Positions 32,850 through 43,638 of a stretch of 64,000 bases of DNA are shown here, piece after piece. Source of the DNA: Vibrio algicola (GTDB lineage: Bacteria > Pseudomonadota > Gammaproteobacteria > Enterobacterales > Vibrionaceae). How positions within the stretch are numbered: position 1 is the stretch's first letter; each line of letters opens with the position of its first letter. Location: contig NZ_CP045699.1 of NCBI RefSeq assembly GCF_009601765.2, forward strand, positions 372,001-436,000. Reading direction: 5' to 3'. The translations under genes and the position numbers were made by a program. The notes beneath the pieces were generated by a model. The model was not told where the DNA came from. It did no database searches and saw nothing but the letters and a program-made list of their open reading frames with translations.

Positions 32850-33530
32850 TTATGAACGAGACAACATGACTTCTAATCGAGCACCAACTCGTTGTGCTTG
32901 ATCAGCAATACCGCCAACCCATTCTAAAATCTTGTATAAAAACATGACATCAATAGGATTGTATTTAGATTCAATTGCCATCAGTTGTTGGCGCAATGCA
33001 ATTTGCATCATGTCAGTATCATCTTCAATTTCATCTAGTTGATTGATCATTTCGGCAACCAGTGTTACTTCACGACCTTTAAAACCAGTTTCAAGTAATT
33101 CATCTAGTTCATGGATTACTTTTTGCGCTTGACCTGCTGCATCGAGACAGCGAGCAACATAAGCAATAAACTCTTCATTTAGCTTAGATGGTATTTGCAG
33201 TTGACGTCCAATAACTCGACCTGCAATGTCTTTAGCAAGGTTGGCAAGTTTGTCTTGTTGCGTCAATAGCTCAAGCATGTCAGTACGGTCGACCGGCATA
33301 AATAAACCACGCGGCAATTTAAGACGGATTTCGCGTTTAAGTGTATCCGCTTCTCGTTCTAGGCGAGAAATGGTTTCACGACGTTTTTTCGCTTCTTCCC
33401 AATCACCTTGAGCACATGCTTCAAAGAAAGGAATAAGGTGTGAGCAACATTCATTCACACTAACAACGTGTTCTTGCAAAGGTTTAATTGGGGACTTTGC
33501 AAACAAGCCCATTATTGTATTTACTGGCAT
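32850..33530 (-). CDS. DUF47 (TIGR00153) phosphate-transport accessory protein
   Basis: 226 aa, all-helical, PhoU-like. Typical opening MPVNTIMGLFAKSPIKPLQEHV. DUF47 proteins are encoded next to Pit transporters and are thought to modulate them. 112 bases separate it from pitA; the two probably form one operon. No transmembrane segments. Confidence 0.88.
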   Translation of the reverse strand: MPVNTIMGLFAKSPIKPLQEHVVSVNECCSHLIPFFEACAQGDWEEAKKRRETISRLEREADTLKREIRLKLPRGLFMPVDRTDMLELLTQQDKLANLAKDIAGRVIGRQLQIPSKLNEEFIAYVARCLDAAGQAQKVIHELDELLETGFKGREVTLVAEMINQLDEIEDDTDMMQIALRQQLMAIESKYNPIDVMFLYKILEWVGGIADQAQRVGARLEVMLSRS

Positions 33531-33771
33531 GGTTATTCAACCTACAAAAAAATATAAATTATAGGACATCTTACCGTTAGATTACGGTCAAATGCTAGAC
33601 AGCGCTATAAAGTCGCGCATGTTAACTTAATATCTTCGGCATTCATACCCTTTTAGAGCATCCGGTGGATCAATTCTAGAGGATTGGCTCGATCAATTCT
33701 TGGTTATTTGTTGCTTGCTCCTTTCATCATTACGCCATATCCTTTCTAGGTTATCAACAACGGACCTGACC

Positions 33772-35289
33772 ATGGAAACTGAGATAGAACTGAAATTTTT
33801 TGTATCACCCGATTTTTCCTCTATTTTAAAATCTAAAATAGAAGGAATGAAAGTGCTTCAACACAGTTGTCGAACTCTAATGAACCTCTATTTTGATACT
33901 CCGGATCAATGGTTGCGACAATATGATATTGGCATGCGGATTCGTCGCACCGATGATGTCTATGTTCAAACAGTTAAAACTTCTGGCAGAGTGGTAGCTG
34001 GCTTACATCAACGCCCAGAGTTTAACGCTGAACATAATAGTAATGAACCTGATTTATCGCTTCATCCAATCGATATTTGGCCAGAAGGCCGTGATTGGCA
34101 AGATCTGCAAAATGAGCTGGTGCCATTGTTTGAAACTAACTTTGAACGTGAGCAATGGTTGCTGAGTATGCCGGATGGCAGCCAAATAGAAGTGGCTTTT
34201 GATCAAGGTGTAGTGAGTGTTGGAGAACAACAAACGCCAATTTGTGAAGTGGAATTAGAATTAAAATCCGGTCAGACCGAATCATTATTTACCTTAGCTC
34301 GTTTATTATCAGACAAAGGCGGTATGCGCTTAGGTAATTTAAGTAAAGCGGCGCGAGGTTACCGTTTAGCACAAGATTACCAAAGCGATCCGGTAGTGAA
34401 CTTAACCTTAGTTGAGACTCAAGCCGATGAAACGGTTGAGGGCTGCTTTATCGCTTCGCTTGAACATGCACTATCGCATTGGCTTTACCATGAGCAAATT
34501 TATGCTGAGCAAGATTCGATAGCCGCACTTGAAGAAATTAATGAATCAATCAGTTTTATTTGTCAATTATTTCATGTATATGGTGGGATCATTCCGCGTC
34601 GTACCAGTGCCATTTTACGCCAAGAATTAAAATGGTTAAAAAATGAATTGTTGTGGTTGAAAAATTATCAGTACCTAGATGAGTTGACCGAAGATAAAGG
34701 CTATTTATTACGAAAGCTGGATAGCCAAAAATATCTGGTTAATGAATTAAATAGCTTACAACAAGCTTTACCTGATCGTGCTGAGATGCTGGGGTTGTTG
34801 CAATCGGCTCGCTATACCGCGGTGTTGCTTGATCTTAGTCGTTGGATATTATCGCGTGGATGGCAACCATTCTTAGATGATAAAGCCAAACAAAAGATGG
34901 GTAAAAACGTCGCTTCTTTTGCGAAAAAACAACTGAATCGCAGTTGGCAGGAGTTGGTTGAAGTTTTTCCACCAGAACGTAGCTTCAGCTGCCAAGATTA
35001 TATTGATCAGCAGTTGTGTTTAAGTCGAAATTTGTATACTGGCTTAGCGTTTGCTTCGTTATTTGAGTTGGAATTAAGAACCCAATTTCGTTTGCCTTGG
35101 GTTGATTTGATGCAAGGGATTGATGATTTATTGACGTTAACCCCGCTAGAGCAATTACAAGATCAATTAGACGAGGATCAACAAGATCAACTCGACCGCT
35201 GGCTTAAGCGCCAAGAGCATTCTATTTTACATGCTATGGAGCAGACTCGAGCGCATTGTCTTGAGATCACCCCTTATTGGCATGATTAA
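33772..35289 (+). CDS. ygiF: Inorganic triphosphatase, CYTH-CHAD protein YgiF
   Basis: 505 aa from the chosen ATG; 24 upstream codons are open but non-family. N-terminal CYTH domain (about 1-205) opens with the metal-binding ETEIELKF motif; it hydrolyses inorganic triphosphate. C-terminal CHAD helical domain (about 220-490) with conserved His and Arg residues. In E. coli ygiF directly precedes glnE; here a potassium channel gene on the other strand lies between them. Confidence 0.9.
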   Translation: METEIELKFFVSPDFSSILKSKIEGMKVLQHSCRTLMNLYFDTPDQWLRQYDIGMRIRRTDDVYVQTVKTSGRVVAGLHQRPEFNAEHNSNEPDLSLHPIDIWPEGRDWQDLQNELVPLFETNFEREQWLLSMPDGSQIEVAFDQGVVSVGEQQTPICEVELELKSGQTESLFTLARLLSDKGGMRLGNLSKAARGYRLAQDYQSDPVVNLTLVETQADETVEGCFIASLEHALSHWLYHEQIYAEQDSIAALEEINESISFICQLFHVYGGIIPRRTSAILRQELKWLKNELLWLKNYQYLDELTEDKGYLLRKLDSQKYLVNELNSLQQALPDRAEMLGLLQSARYTAVLLDLSRWILSRGWQPFLDDKAKQKMGKNVASFAKKQLNRSWQELVEVFPPERSFSCQDYIDQQLCLSRNLYTGLAFASLFELELRTQFRLPWVDLMQGIDDLLTLTPLEQLQDQLDEDQQDQLDRWLKRQEHSILHAMEQTRAHCLEITPYWHD

Positions 35290-35317
35290 GTATTAACGCT
35301 GGCTTTTAAGTCGTAGT

Positions 35318-35344
35318 AAAAAGGGATCACTCGATCCCTTTTTT
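35318..35344. terminator. Terminator between ygiF and the channel gene
   Basis: Stem AAAAAGGGATC / GATCCCTTTTT, loop ACTC, run of T. It overlaps the last codons of the convergent channel gene. Confidence 0.85.
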
Positions 35345-36112
35345 ATTATCTGGTGTTTCATTATTGCCCTGTCGCTGGATCTTTTTCTCTAGACGATCAA
35401 CCTTATCAAGCAATTGTTGTTGCTGGTTTAGAATCTGTTCAAGGTTACTTTTATATTGCGCATTTTGTTTATCGTGTGGTGTGGCGATAATGGATGCTAG
35501 CAGCCCTGAAATCATACCAAAAATACCGACCCCGCAAACGATTAGTACCGAAGCCAAAACCTTGCCTGCAAACGTGACTGGGAAATGGTCACCGTAACCT
35601 ACGGTAGAAATAGTGACAATACTCCACCAAAGTGCATCGGCAGCTGTGTGTATGTTTGTGTTGGGGGCGTTCTCCTCAAACAATAGCATTAAGCTTGAGC
35701 CTAAACAGAGCAAAATAATTAACAAGGTGAATATAGTGGCAACGGTGGCTTCTTTAGGGTTTTCTAAGATTTGTTGTCCGATTTTTTTTCGAGATCTCAG
35801 CATTAAGAAAATACGAATAATATGTAGCAGTCTAATATAACGAAAAAACTCAATGCCAGGCAAGCTGGCGAGAAAATCTAATGCATGCACTTTTAAATAG
35901 CGTAGGCGCAGCTTAGATCGATAACAATCTAAGCTTAATTGAAATAAAAATAGAGCACAAATTGCAGTGTCAATTCCCAACATAGTATGACGAGTATCTT
36001 GTGGTAACGGCACAAACAACAAGAAGGAAACTAATATGACGGATACAATTGAAAGTAACAATGACATTAAGCTCAATGGCTTAAAGTCTGCATCACTGTA
36101 AAAATTAGACAT
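35327..36112 (-). CDS. Voltage-gated-like potassium channel
   Basis: 261 aa. Several membrane segments (first at about 15-35), a pore loop with the potassium selectivity filter TVGYGD (SIVTISTVGYGDHFP), a final membrane helix, then a C-terminal coiled coil (NLEQILNQQQQLLDKVDRLEKK) that may assemble the tetramer. No RCK/TrkA-N regulatory domain is present, unlike E. coli Kch. Inserted between ygiF and glnE on the opposite strand. Confidence 0.85.
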   Translation of the reverse strand: MSNFYSDADFKPLSLMSLLLSIVSVILVSFLLFVPLPQDTRHTMLGIDTAICALFLFQLSLDCYRSKLRLRYLKVHALDFLASLPGIEFFRYIRLLHIIRIFLMLRSRKKIGQQILENPKEATVATIFTLLIILLCLGSSLMLLFEENAPNTNIHTAADALWWSIVTISTVGYGDHFPVTFAGKVLASVLIVCGVGIFGMISGLLASIIATPHDKQNAQYKSNLEQILNQQQQLLDKVDRLEKKIQRQGNNETPDNKKGIE

Positions 36113-36284
36113 GTGAATTTCCTTTAGAACTTAAATTTGAAATCATAGTCAGGAACCTTACAACTATTTTAATTAACATGGAACGCGGTACTAACGTCGT
36201 AGTAAGAAAAACGGTAGAGTGTTAGTTCAACATAAATATTGCTCAATCGATTAATAATATTTAGGCATTAAACAAGGAAACGTT

Positions 36285-39186
36285 ATGGTTATTTGTGCGC
36301 AGCTGCAACTGCAGCAACAAAAATCTCTGGATGCTTTACAGCAAATTCATTCGGCTATATTAACCGATTGGCCATCGGCTGTAATGCAGCAGCTAACACA
36401 AGTTTTAGCGATCAGTGATTTTATTGTTGAATCTTTATTGGCAGATGCTGCATTAGTTGCCGCGTTACCGCAATTATTATCGAGCACCAATCGATCTCAT
36501 CATTATCGAACTGAATTAGCATCGAAATTAGCGGCCTGTGTTGATGAAGCGTCATTGATGCATCAACTGCGCCTGTTTCGTCGTCAAGAAATGGTGATTA
36601 TCGCGTGGAGAGATTGTCTACTCAAACAAAATCCTAAGGCGAATATATCCAAGACTGACTGGAATTTAGAAAAAAGCTTATCTCACTTGTCGCTATTGGC
36701 CGAAGCGATGATTTTTGAAACCTATCAATGGCAGTATCAAGCGTGCTGTAAAGAGTGGGGAACACCGTGCAATAGTGAAGGCATACCTCAACCTATGCTG
36801 ATTATTGGTATGGGGAAACTCGGTGGTGGAGAGTTGAACTTTTCCTCTGACATTGATTTGATTTTTACTTATCCAGAAAATGGTCAGACTCAAGGCCAAC
36901 GTCGCAGTATTGATAACTCACAATTTTTTACTCGTTTAGGGCAGCGGATCATCAAGTCACTCGATCAACCCACCTATGATGGTTTTTGCTATCGGGTCGA
37001 TATGCGTTTGCGTCCCTTTGGTGAAAGCGGCCCATTGGTGATGAGTTATGCGGCGTTAGAAGATTACTATCAAGAACAAGGGCGAGATTGGGAACGTTAC
37101 GCTATGGTCAAGGCGCGGGTGATGGGCAGTGAAATGTATCCGCAATATCAAGAGCTCCGCCAAATGCTGCGCCCGTTTGTGTTTCGCCGTTATATTGATT
37201 TTAGTGCGATTCAATCTTTACGCCGGATGAAGTCGATGATCCGCTCGGAAGTGCGTCGTCGTGGTCTCACTAATAATATTAAATTAGGCGCGGGTGGGAT
37301 CCGAGAAGTAGAGTTTATTGCTCAAGTATTTCAATTGATCCGAGGTGGTCGTGAACCCAGCCTGCGTGGTCGAGGATTATTGGAAACCTTAACCGCGATT
37401 GATGAGATGGATCTGCTTGAAGCTGGCGATGTGAAGGCCTTACGTGACAGCTATTTATTCTTACGTCGCTTAGAAAACCTGATCCAAGCATTGCATGACA
37501 AGCAAACCCAAACCTTGCCAGATGATATGCTCGATCAAGCGCGCTTAGTCTGTGCGATGGGCGCAACTGATTGGGGGCAGTTAACCACTCAAATTAATCA
37601 GCATATGCAACAAGTGCATTCAGTGTTTGTTGAGCTTATTGGTGAAGATGAAAACCAAGAGCAAACAATCGCCGCGCATTTTATTGAAATGTGGAATATG
37701 GCGGCGCAAGCGGATGTCCTCGCCAACATCCTGACCACTGACGTCAAGATAGAGCCAGCGGAAGATCTGGCTGCAATAATTACTCAATTTAAGCAAGATT
37801 TGGCTAAGAAAACCTTAGGCCAACGTGGGCGTGAAGTGCTGGTACAACTAATGCCAAAAGTATTTGAGGCGGTGTTTGCTAACCCAGACGCTGAGTTTGG
37901 TTTAGCCAGAGTGTTGAGCCTGTTAACCAAGATTGTTACCCGAACCACTTATCTCGAATTACTTGAAGCCCACCCTGGCGCATTAAAACAATTGGTTCGT
38001 CTGTGTACTGCGAGCCCGATGATTTCGGAAAAATTGGGGCGTTATCCGATCTTATTAGATGAATTGATCGATCCACAACAGCTTTATAACCCGATCGCGT
38101 TATCGGATTATCGCTCTGAATTACGAGACTTTTTAGCTCGTATTCCCGAGGATGATATGGAGCAGCAAATGGAAGCGCTGCGCCAATTTAAGCAAATTTG
38201 TATTTTAAAAGTGGCTGCTGGGGGATATTGCAGGGGTATTGCCGGTGATGAAGGTCAGCGATCATTTAACTTACTTAGCCGAAGCTATTATGGACGCAGT
38301 CGTGCAGCAAGCTTGGTTGCAAGTGAGTGAAAAGTTCGGTCAGCCTCGTCATCTCGAAGGTCGAGAAGGGAAAGGCTTTGCGGTGATAGGTTATGGCAAA
38401 GTTGGCGGCTGGGAGCTTGGTTATGATTCCGATTTAGATGTGGTTTTCTTGCACGATTGTCCGGAAAATATCACCACCGATGGCAAAAAAGAAATTGATG
38501 GTAGGCAGTTTTATTTACGCTTGGCGCAACGCATTATCCATATATTTTCAGTGCGTACCCCATCGGGTATTTTATACGATATTGACACTCGGTTACGTCC
38601 ATCCGGTGCCTCTGGGTTACAAGTTTGCAGCGCACAAACCTTTGATGAGTATCAGCATCAAGAGGCTTGGACATGGGAGCATCAATCCTTAGTGCGAGCG
38701 CGCATGATTTACGGTGACGACCCGCTGGAACAAGCTTTTAGTCAGACCCGTTTTACTATCTTGACGCTGGAGCGCGAAAAAGAAAAGTTGAGCCAAGACG
38801 TGGCCGATATGCGAGTGAAAATGCGCGAGCACCTTGGGGCGAAAAAAGCCGGCCGCTTTATGTTAAAGCAAGACAAAGGCGGCATTACGGATATCGAATT
38901 TTTGGTGCAGTACTGGGTGCTGCAATACAGCCATCAATACCCATCATTAACTCAATGGTCGGATAATGTGCGTATTATCGGCGTAGCAGCGCAAGAGCAC
39001 TTATTGAATACTCAACAAGCTGAGCAATTAATCGAAGCCTATACTTGCATGCGAGATGAGATCCATCATAGGAATTTACTCAAGCAAGATGCCGATGTTG
39101 ATGAGTCGCGCTTTATTGAGCACCGAACCTGCATTGAGCAGCAATGGCAAGCGTGGTTACCACAAAGCCCGAAAGCTAAACCCTAA
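36285..39186 (+). pseudogene. glnE: Glutamine synthetase adenylyltransferase GlnE, frameshifted
   Basis: GlnE adds and removes AMP on glutamine synthetase. The N-terminal half (36285-38330, 681 aa) contains the adenylyl-removing nucleotidyltransferase motif [20 protein letters not shown]; the C-terminal half (about 38239-39186) has the adenylylating motif [20 protein letters not shown] in another frame. The break is at a run of five G (38220-38224): removing one G restores [19 protein letters not shown], which matches the family. As read, the first product ends in 38 foreign residues and lacks the adenylyltransferase domain. Either a sequencing error at the homopolymer or a real mutation; everything else about the gene looks intact. 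Confidence 0.85.
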
Positions 39187-39205
39187 TTTAAAGCTAAGAC
39201 TCTAG

Positions 39206-39466
39206 GGGCTGTTGATCTTTCGTGATTAAATTTTGTTCGAGATAAAAGCCTTTTAATCGAGGAAAGTCGATTGAAGCCTAGTTATTCTAAGTAAATGAGA
39301 CTTAACGAAGAGTAAAAGGCTTTTAGCCGAACCCTTCGGGCTGCGTTTGTTGGTCTTTTCTACGTCGTCATCGGCTTTTCGTGTAGCCAGCTACACCACA
39401 AAGCCTCTTTCTTGTATAAAAACCCAACAATTCGCAGCAAAAACAACCACGAAAGATCAACAGCGC
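39206..39466. mobile_element. IS5-related MITE
   Basis: 261-bp non-coding element with 19-bp terminal inverted repeats GGGCTGTTGATCTTTCGTG (one mismatch at position 2 in the right copy), flanked by CTAG direct repeats (39202-39205 and 39467-39470). The termini share TGTTGATCTTTCGTG exactly with the left end of the IS at 2302, and the target duplication is the same. No open frame resembles a transposase. It sits between glnE and hldE. Confidence 0.88.
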
Positions 39467-39521
39467 CTAGAGTTAAGAGTACAGGGACGAGCTTGATTTG
39501 ATTTTTCGTTATTGGTGAATG

Positions 39522-39530
39522 TGATATGAT
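39522..39530 (+). promoter_or_regulatory. Possible extended -10 promoter of hldE
   Basis: TGATATGAT fits an extended -10 element (TG-N-TATGAT), about 78 bases before the hldE start and outside the MITE. No good -35 at 17 bp, so this is tentative. Confidence 0.35.
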
Positions 39531-39607
39531 CCGCACCAATGTATTCAAATGATTCAATAATTATATTTTAGATTGAGCACCAATAGACTCAATTTGCGGA
39601 GAACGTT

Positions 39608-41038
39608 ATGAAACCTATTTTGCCTAACTATGCTGAATCTGGCGTGTTAATTATTGGCGATGTGATGCTGGACCGTTATTGGTATGGCCCAACTGCGCGT
39701 ATTTCTCCAGAAGCGCCAGTGCCAGTGGTTAAGATTGAAAATAATGAAGAACGTCCAGGCGGCGCGGCAAACGTGGCAATGAATATCGCTGCGCTGGGTG
39801 GTAACCCTAAGTTAGTCGGTTTGACCGGTGATGACGAACCGGCGCAAGTCTTAAATCAAAAGCTTTCATCATTAAAAGTGTTGTGTGATTTTGTGGTGAT
39901 CCCTGAACTGCCAACCATCACTAAATTGCGCGTAATGAGTCGCGGTCAGCAGTTGATCCGTTTGGATTTTGAAGATGATTTCGCGGGCATTGATTCTAAC
40001 CTTTTGATACAGCGCTTAGAGCAACACTTACCGCAAGTACAATCGTTGATTTTATCGGACTATGGCAAAGGTGCGTTAGAGGGTGTGCAAACGATGATCC
40101 AAAAAGCGCGCGCGGCGAAAGTGCCGGTATTTATCGATCCTAAAGGCGCTGATTTTGAGCGCTACCGTGGCGCGACATTATTAACCCCAAATTTGTCTGA
40201 ATTTGAATTGGTGGCGGGTAAAACCAAAGATGAACAAGACTTGGTTGAAAAAGGGCTCGCTTTAATCGAGAAATTTGATTTTGAAGCTCTGTTGGTCACT
40301 CGTAGTGAACACGGTATGACGTTATTGCAACGTGGACAACAACCGTTCCATTTGCCAACTCAAGCGCAAGAAGTGTTTGATGTGACCGGCGCTGGCGATA
40401 CTGTTATTTCAGTTTTAGCCGCTTCAGTGGCTGCTGGTAAAGACTTAAAAGAATCATGTGCATTAGCCAATGCCGCGGCTGGCGTGGTGGTGGGTAAGTT
40501 GGGGACTTCCACTTTATCGACTATCGAGCTGGCAGAAGCAATCCATGGCAGCAAAGATACCGATTATGGTGTGATCAGTGAATCGGCTTTAATCGATGCG
40601 GTAAAACGAGCCCGTGGGCGTGGCGAAAAAGTGGTGATGACCAATGGCTGTTTTGATATTTTGCATGCCGGTCATGTGTCTTATTTAAACAATGCCGCTG
40701 AATTAGGTGACCGCCTAATTGTTGCTGTGAATACCGATGAATCGGTTAAAATGCTAAAAGGTCCTGGCCGCCCAGTGAATCCAACCGATCGCCGTATGGC
40801 GGTGCTGGCCGGTTTAGGTTCCGTTGATTGGGTGGTGCCGTTTAGCGAAGAAACCCCACAGCGTTTAATTTCCACTGTATTGCCGAGTATTTTGGTGAAA
40901 GGCGGCGATTATAAACCCGAAGAAATCGCTGGTGGTGAAGAGGTGATTGCGGCAGGCGGTGAAGTCAAAGTGTTGAACTTTGAAGATGGTTGCTCGACCT
41001 CTGAGATCATTAATGCGATTAAAGGTGGGAAGGGGTAA
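39608..41038 (+). CDS. hldE: Bifunctional heptose kinase/adenylyltransferase HldE
   Basis: 476 aa. Makes ADP-heptose for the LPS inner core: the N-terminal ribokinase-family domain (about 1-315; [15 protein letters not shown] and [11 protein letters not shown]) phosphorylates D-glycero-manno-heptose-7-P, and the C-terminal nucleotidyltransferase domain (about 340-476; [16 protein letters not shown], HxGH motif) adds AMP. Adjacent to glnE as in E. coli. Ribosome site GGAGA 5 nt before the ATG. Confidence 0.96.
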   Translation: MKPILPNYAESGVLIIGDVMLDRYWYGPTARISPEAPVPVVKIENNEERPGGAANVAMNIAALGGNPKLVGLTGDDEPAQVLNQKLSSLKVLCDFVVIPELPTITKLRVMSRGQQLIRLDFEDDFAGIDSNLLIQRLEQHLPQVQSLILSDYGKGALEGVQTMIQKARAAKVPVFIDPKGADFERYRGATLLTPNLSEFELVAGKTKDEQDLVEKGLALIEKFDFEALLVTRSEHGMTLLQRGQQPFHLPTQAQEVFDVTGAGDTVISVLAASVAAGKDLKESCALANAAAGVVVGKLGTSTLSTIELAEAIHGSKDTDYGVISESALIDAVKRARGRGEKVVMTNGCFDILHAGHVSYLNNAAELGDRLIVAVNTDESVKMLKGPGRPVNPTDRRMAVLAGLGSVDWVVPFSEETPQRLISTVLPSILVKGGDYKPEEIAGGEEVIAAGGEVKVLNFEDGCSTSEIINAIKGGKG

Positions 41039-41044
41039 CCAATA

Positions 41045-41098
41045 AAAGAAAAAGCGAGATCTCCTATCTGCTCGTTCTACTCGCGTATGGGATGACGA
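41045..41098 (-). repeat. Dispersed intergenic repeat, copy 1
   Basis: Read on the minus strand: TCATCCCATACGCGAGTAGA, then ACGAGCAGATAGGAGATCTC and GCTTTTTC. It is about 90 percent identical to the plus-strand copy at 60419-60471. It follows the hldE stop. Confidence 0.85.
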
Positions 41099-41143
41099 TT
41101 TTGATATCAATTTTTCACTAAAACACATTGATACGAATAATAA

Positions 41144-41177
41144 AAATGCCACTTCATTTGAAGTGGCATTTTTTATG
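41144..41177. terminator. Terminator after hldE
   Basis: Stem AAATGCCACTTC / GAAGTGGCATTT, loop ATTT, A-run and T-run on either side. May also work for tolC from the other strand. Confidence 0.85.
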
Positions 41178-41250
41178 TTTGATCAGTTTTAGTTATTTAA
41201 TCGTTTTCAACGTTGAATGCAGAGAAAAGTGTAAAAGGGCATGGATGGCC

Positions 41251-41320
41251 TTTTCTCAAGCGGGGCTGCGTCTTTTCGGCGTATTCAAATTGAGCCAATA
41301 TTAAATAAAACTGGTATTAC
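41251..41320 (+). repeat. Short dispersed repeat, copy 1
   Basis: TTTTCTCAAG..., GCGTCTTTTCGGCGTATTCA, AATTGAG and TTAAAT..TGGTATTA recur at 55881-55960 with small differences and a 10-base length change. It lies between the hldE terminator and the tolC stop. Confidence 0.75.
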
Positions 41321-42672
41321 TTAGTCGCTGCTGTCTTGATCAAGCCGGCATTAATATCTAATACGTCTTGCTCACTCAGTGTACCAACCGCGCCTTTCAA
41401 TTGAAGAACACTTAAAATGTAGTTGTAACGTGCATCGGATAATTGGCTGTTGGCATCGTATAAACGACGCGTTGCATCCAATACATCAACGATAGTACGA
41501 GTACCAACATCATAACCGGCTTCGGTTGCTTCTAATGCAGACTTAGCAGAAATAACCGATTGCTCGTACGCGCGGATGGTTCCGATCGAAGCATTAATAT
41601 TGTTGTAGTAAGCACGAACGTTTTTCACTACGCCACGGTAGGTTGATTCGAGTTGCTCACTAGCAGATACGTATTGGTATTCAGCTGTTTTGACGTTAGC
41701 GCTGGTTGTACCACCTTGATACAAAGGAACAATTAAGTTAACGCCAATGTGGTAATCGTTACTGGTGTAGTTGCCCGTTGCCGAATGGTCATCATGGGAA
41801 TCAATATCTGAATATTGGTAACCACCATCTAAAGTCAAAGAAGGTGAGTAACCTGAATTTGCCAATGAGATATTACTTTTAGCAATATCTTGACCGATAC
41901 GGGCCGTCAATAATGACAAGTTCTTTTGTTGCGCTTCATCAACTAAGGCATTTGAATTAGTTTGTGGCGAATTGGCTGAAAAACGTTTGGTGTCTAGCAA
42001 GGCTAAATCTTTATTCATTTGGCCGGTGATTTCACGTAATTCTTCATAGCTGTTGGTGACATTGTTTTCGCCAATGATTTCATCGGCTAATACGCTATCG
42101 TATTGTGCTTGTGCATCATGTACATCAGTAATAGCAGACAAACCGACATCAAAACGTTGTTTCGTTTGTTCTAATTGACGAGCAACTGCTTTTTTCTCAG
42201 CGCGGATAAAGGTTAGGCTATCTTGTGCTTGTAATACGCCGAAATAGGCTTGCGAAGTACGCAAAATCAGATTTTGTTGTTCAGCCGCGTAAGCAGAATC
42301 TTGTTGGCGAGCATTTTGCTCTGCGATGTCTAAGTTCACCCAGCTATCACGACGATAAAGTTCTTGAGAGAAGTTCACACCTGCAGTGAAAGCATTATCT
42401 TCATTGGCTAAACTCGAAATATTTAAAGGGTCGCTGTTATGAGCGTTAATATTTCGATTAATATTGTAACCCGCGGTTAAATTGATCTGAGGCAAAAGGT
42501 CACCACGGCTCGCTTCTATCGCGGCAAAGGCAGAATCACGATCCGCTTTTGAGCGCAGTAGTTGAGGATCATTTTCTTTTGCTTGATTATAAATCTGAGC
42601 TAAATCATCAGCGTGCGCAGTAGTCACGCCACCAAGAGCGAGACTGATGATAAGTGGAAGCAGCTTTTTCAT
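41317..42672 (-). CDS. tolC: Outer membrane efflux channel TolC
   Basis: 451 aa. Signal peptide (1-21, ending TTAHA), then two outer-membrane efflux repeats (about 25-220 and 235-430) that form the beta-barrel and alpha-helical tunnel as a trimer. Exit duct for multidrug pumps and type I secretion. Shorter than E. coli TolC (493) because the C-terminal extension is missing, as usual in Vibrio. Divergent from nudF, as in E. coli. Confidence 0.93.
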   Translation of the reverse strand: MKKLLPLIISLALGGVTTAHADDLAQIYNQAKENDPQLLRSKADRDSAFAAIEASRGDLLPQINLTAGYNINRNINAHNSDPLNISSLANEDNAFTAGVNFSQELYRRDSWVNLDIAEQNARQQDSAYAAEQQNLILRTSQAYFGVLQAQDSLTFIRAEKKAVARQLEQTKQRFDVGLSAITDVHDAQAQYDSVLADEIIGENNVTNSYEELREITGQMNKDLALLDTKRFSANSPQTNSNALVDEAQQKNLSLLTARIGQDIAKSNISLANSGYSPSLTLDGGYQYSDIDSHDDHSATGNYTSNDYHIGVNLIVPLYQGGTTSANVKTAEYQYVSASEQLESTYRGVVKNVRAYYNNINASIGTIRAYEQSVISAKSALEATEAGYDVGTRTIVDVLDATRRLYDANSQLSDARYNYILSVLQLKGAVGTLSEQDVLDINAGLIKTAATK

Positions 42673-42919
42673 TATTCTTTCCCGCTTATAAAATTAATAA
42701 ACAATAATCTTTTGATTGTAACCTAAGTAACTAAAATGTTATGCAATCTTTTACATTAATTTACCATTTACTATCCGAGTGGGCAATAAAAAAGAAGAAA
42801 CTAAACTAATCTCACTGTTTTTCAAAAAAAATGACAGCAAAGCTTGTCGAATTTGCCGACTCGTGATTAGATTATCGGTCGGTCAAATCAAGCACCATTA
42901 TTGATTTTATTCTCTTAAC

Positions 42920-43558
42920 ATGAGTTTTACTATTATGAGCAAATCTAAACCGGTTTCGAGTACATTTCATCGTGATGATATTAAAGTCGAGAGCAAAGAA
43001 ACGCTCTTTCGCGGCTTTTTTAAAATGGTGAAATATACTTTTCGACATCGTTTGTTTGCGGGTGGTTGGAGTCAACCTGTTGAGCGTGAAATGTTTGAAC
43101 GAGGCCATGCCAGTGCTTTGTTACCCTATGATCCAACTCACGATTTAGTTGTATTAATTGAACAAATTCGAGTTGGTGCGCTCGAACATACTTCGCCATG
43201 GCAATTTGAGATCATCGCGGGTATGAATGATGAAGGTGAAAGCCCAGCCGAAGTGGTTCGCCGTGAAGCACAAGAAGAAGCCGGTTTAGCGGTGAATAAT
43301 ATTGAAGCGATCAGTCATTACTACCCCTCTTCAGGCGGATGTTCAGAAACCTTAGATGTATTCGTAGGGCAAGTGGATGCCAGTCAAGCATCCGGTGTGC
43401 ACGGGCTTGAAGGCGAAAATGAAGATATTTTGGTGCATGTGGTGACCCGTGATCAAGCGTATCAAATGGTGCGTGATGGCACGATTGAAAATGGCGCATC
43501 CATCATCGCTCTGCAGTGGCTTGAGCTAAACTATAAAGAATTACAACAACGCTGGTAA
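42920..43558 (+). CDS. nudF: ADP-ribose pyrophosphatase NudF
   Basis: 212 aa Nudix hydrolase cleaving ADP-ribose to AMP and ribose-5-phosphate. Nudix box GMNDEGESPAEVVRREAQEE followed by AG. The start could also be ATG 42935 (MSKSKPV). Divergent from tolC, and followed by yqiB, cpdA, yqiA and parE in the order found in E. coli. Confidence 0.92.
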   Translation: MSFTIMSKSKPVSSTFHRDDIKVESKETLFRGFFKMVKYTFRHRLFAGGWSQPVEREMFERGHASALLPYDPTHDLVVLIEQIRVGALEHTSPWQFEIIAGMNDEGESPAEVVRREAQEEAGLAVNNIEAISHYYPSSGGCSETLDVFVGQVDASQASGVHGLEGENEDILVHVVTRDQAYQMVRDGTIENGASIIALQWLELNYKELQQRW

Positions 43559-43638
43559 ATTTACCTTGTGGTTGAAAATTCAGCTTTGTTGGCTACGTTC
43601 GTTTCCTTTAATGAATTTGAGTGTTTTAAAGAGACAAA

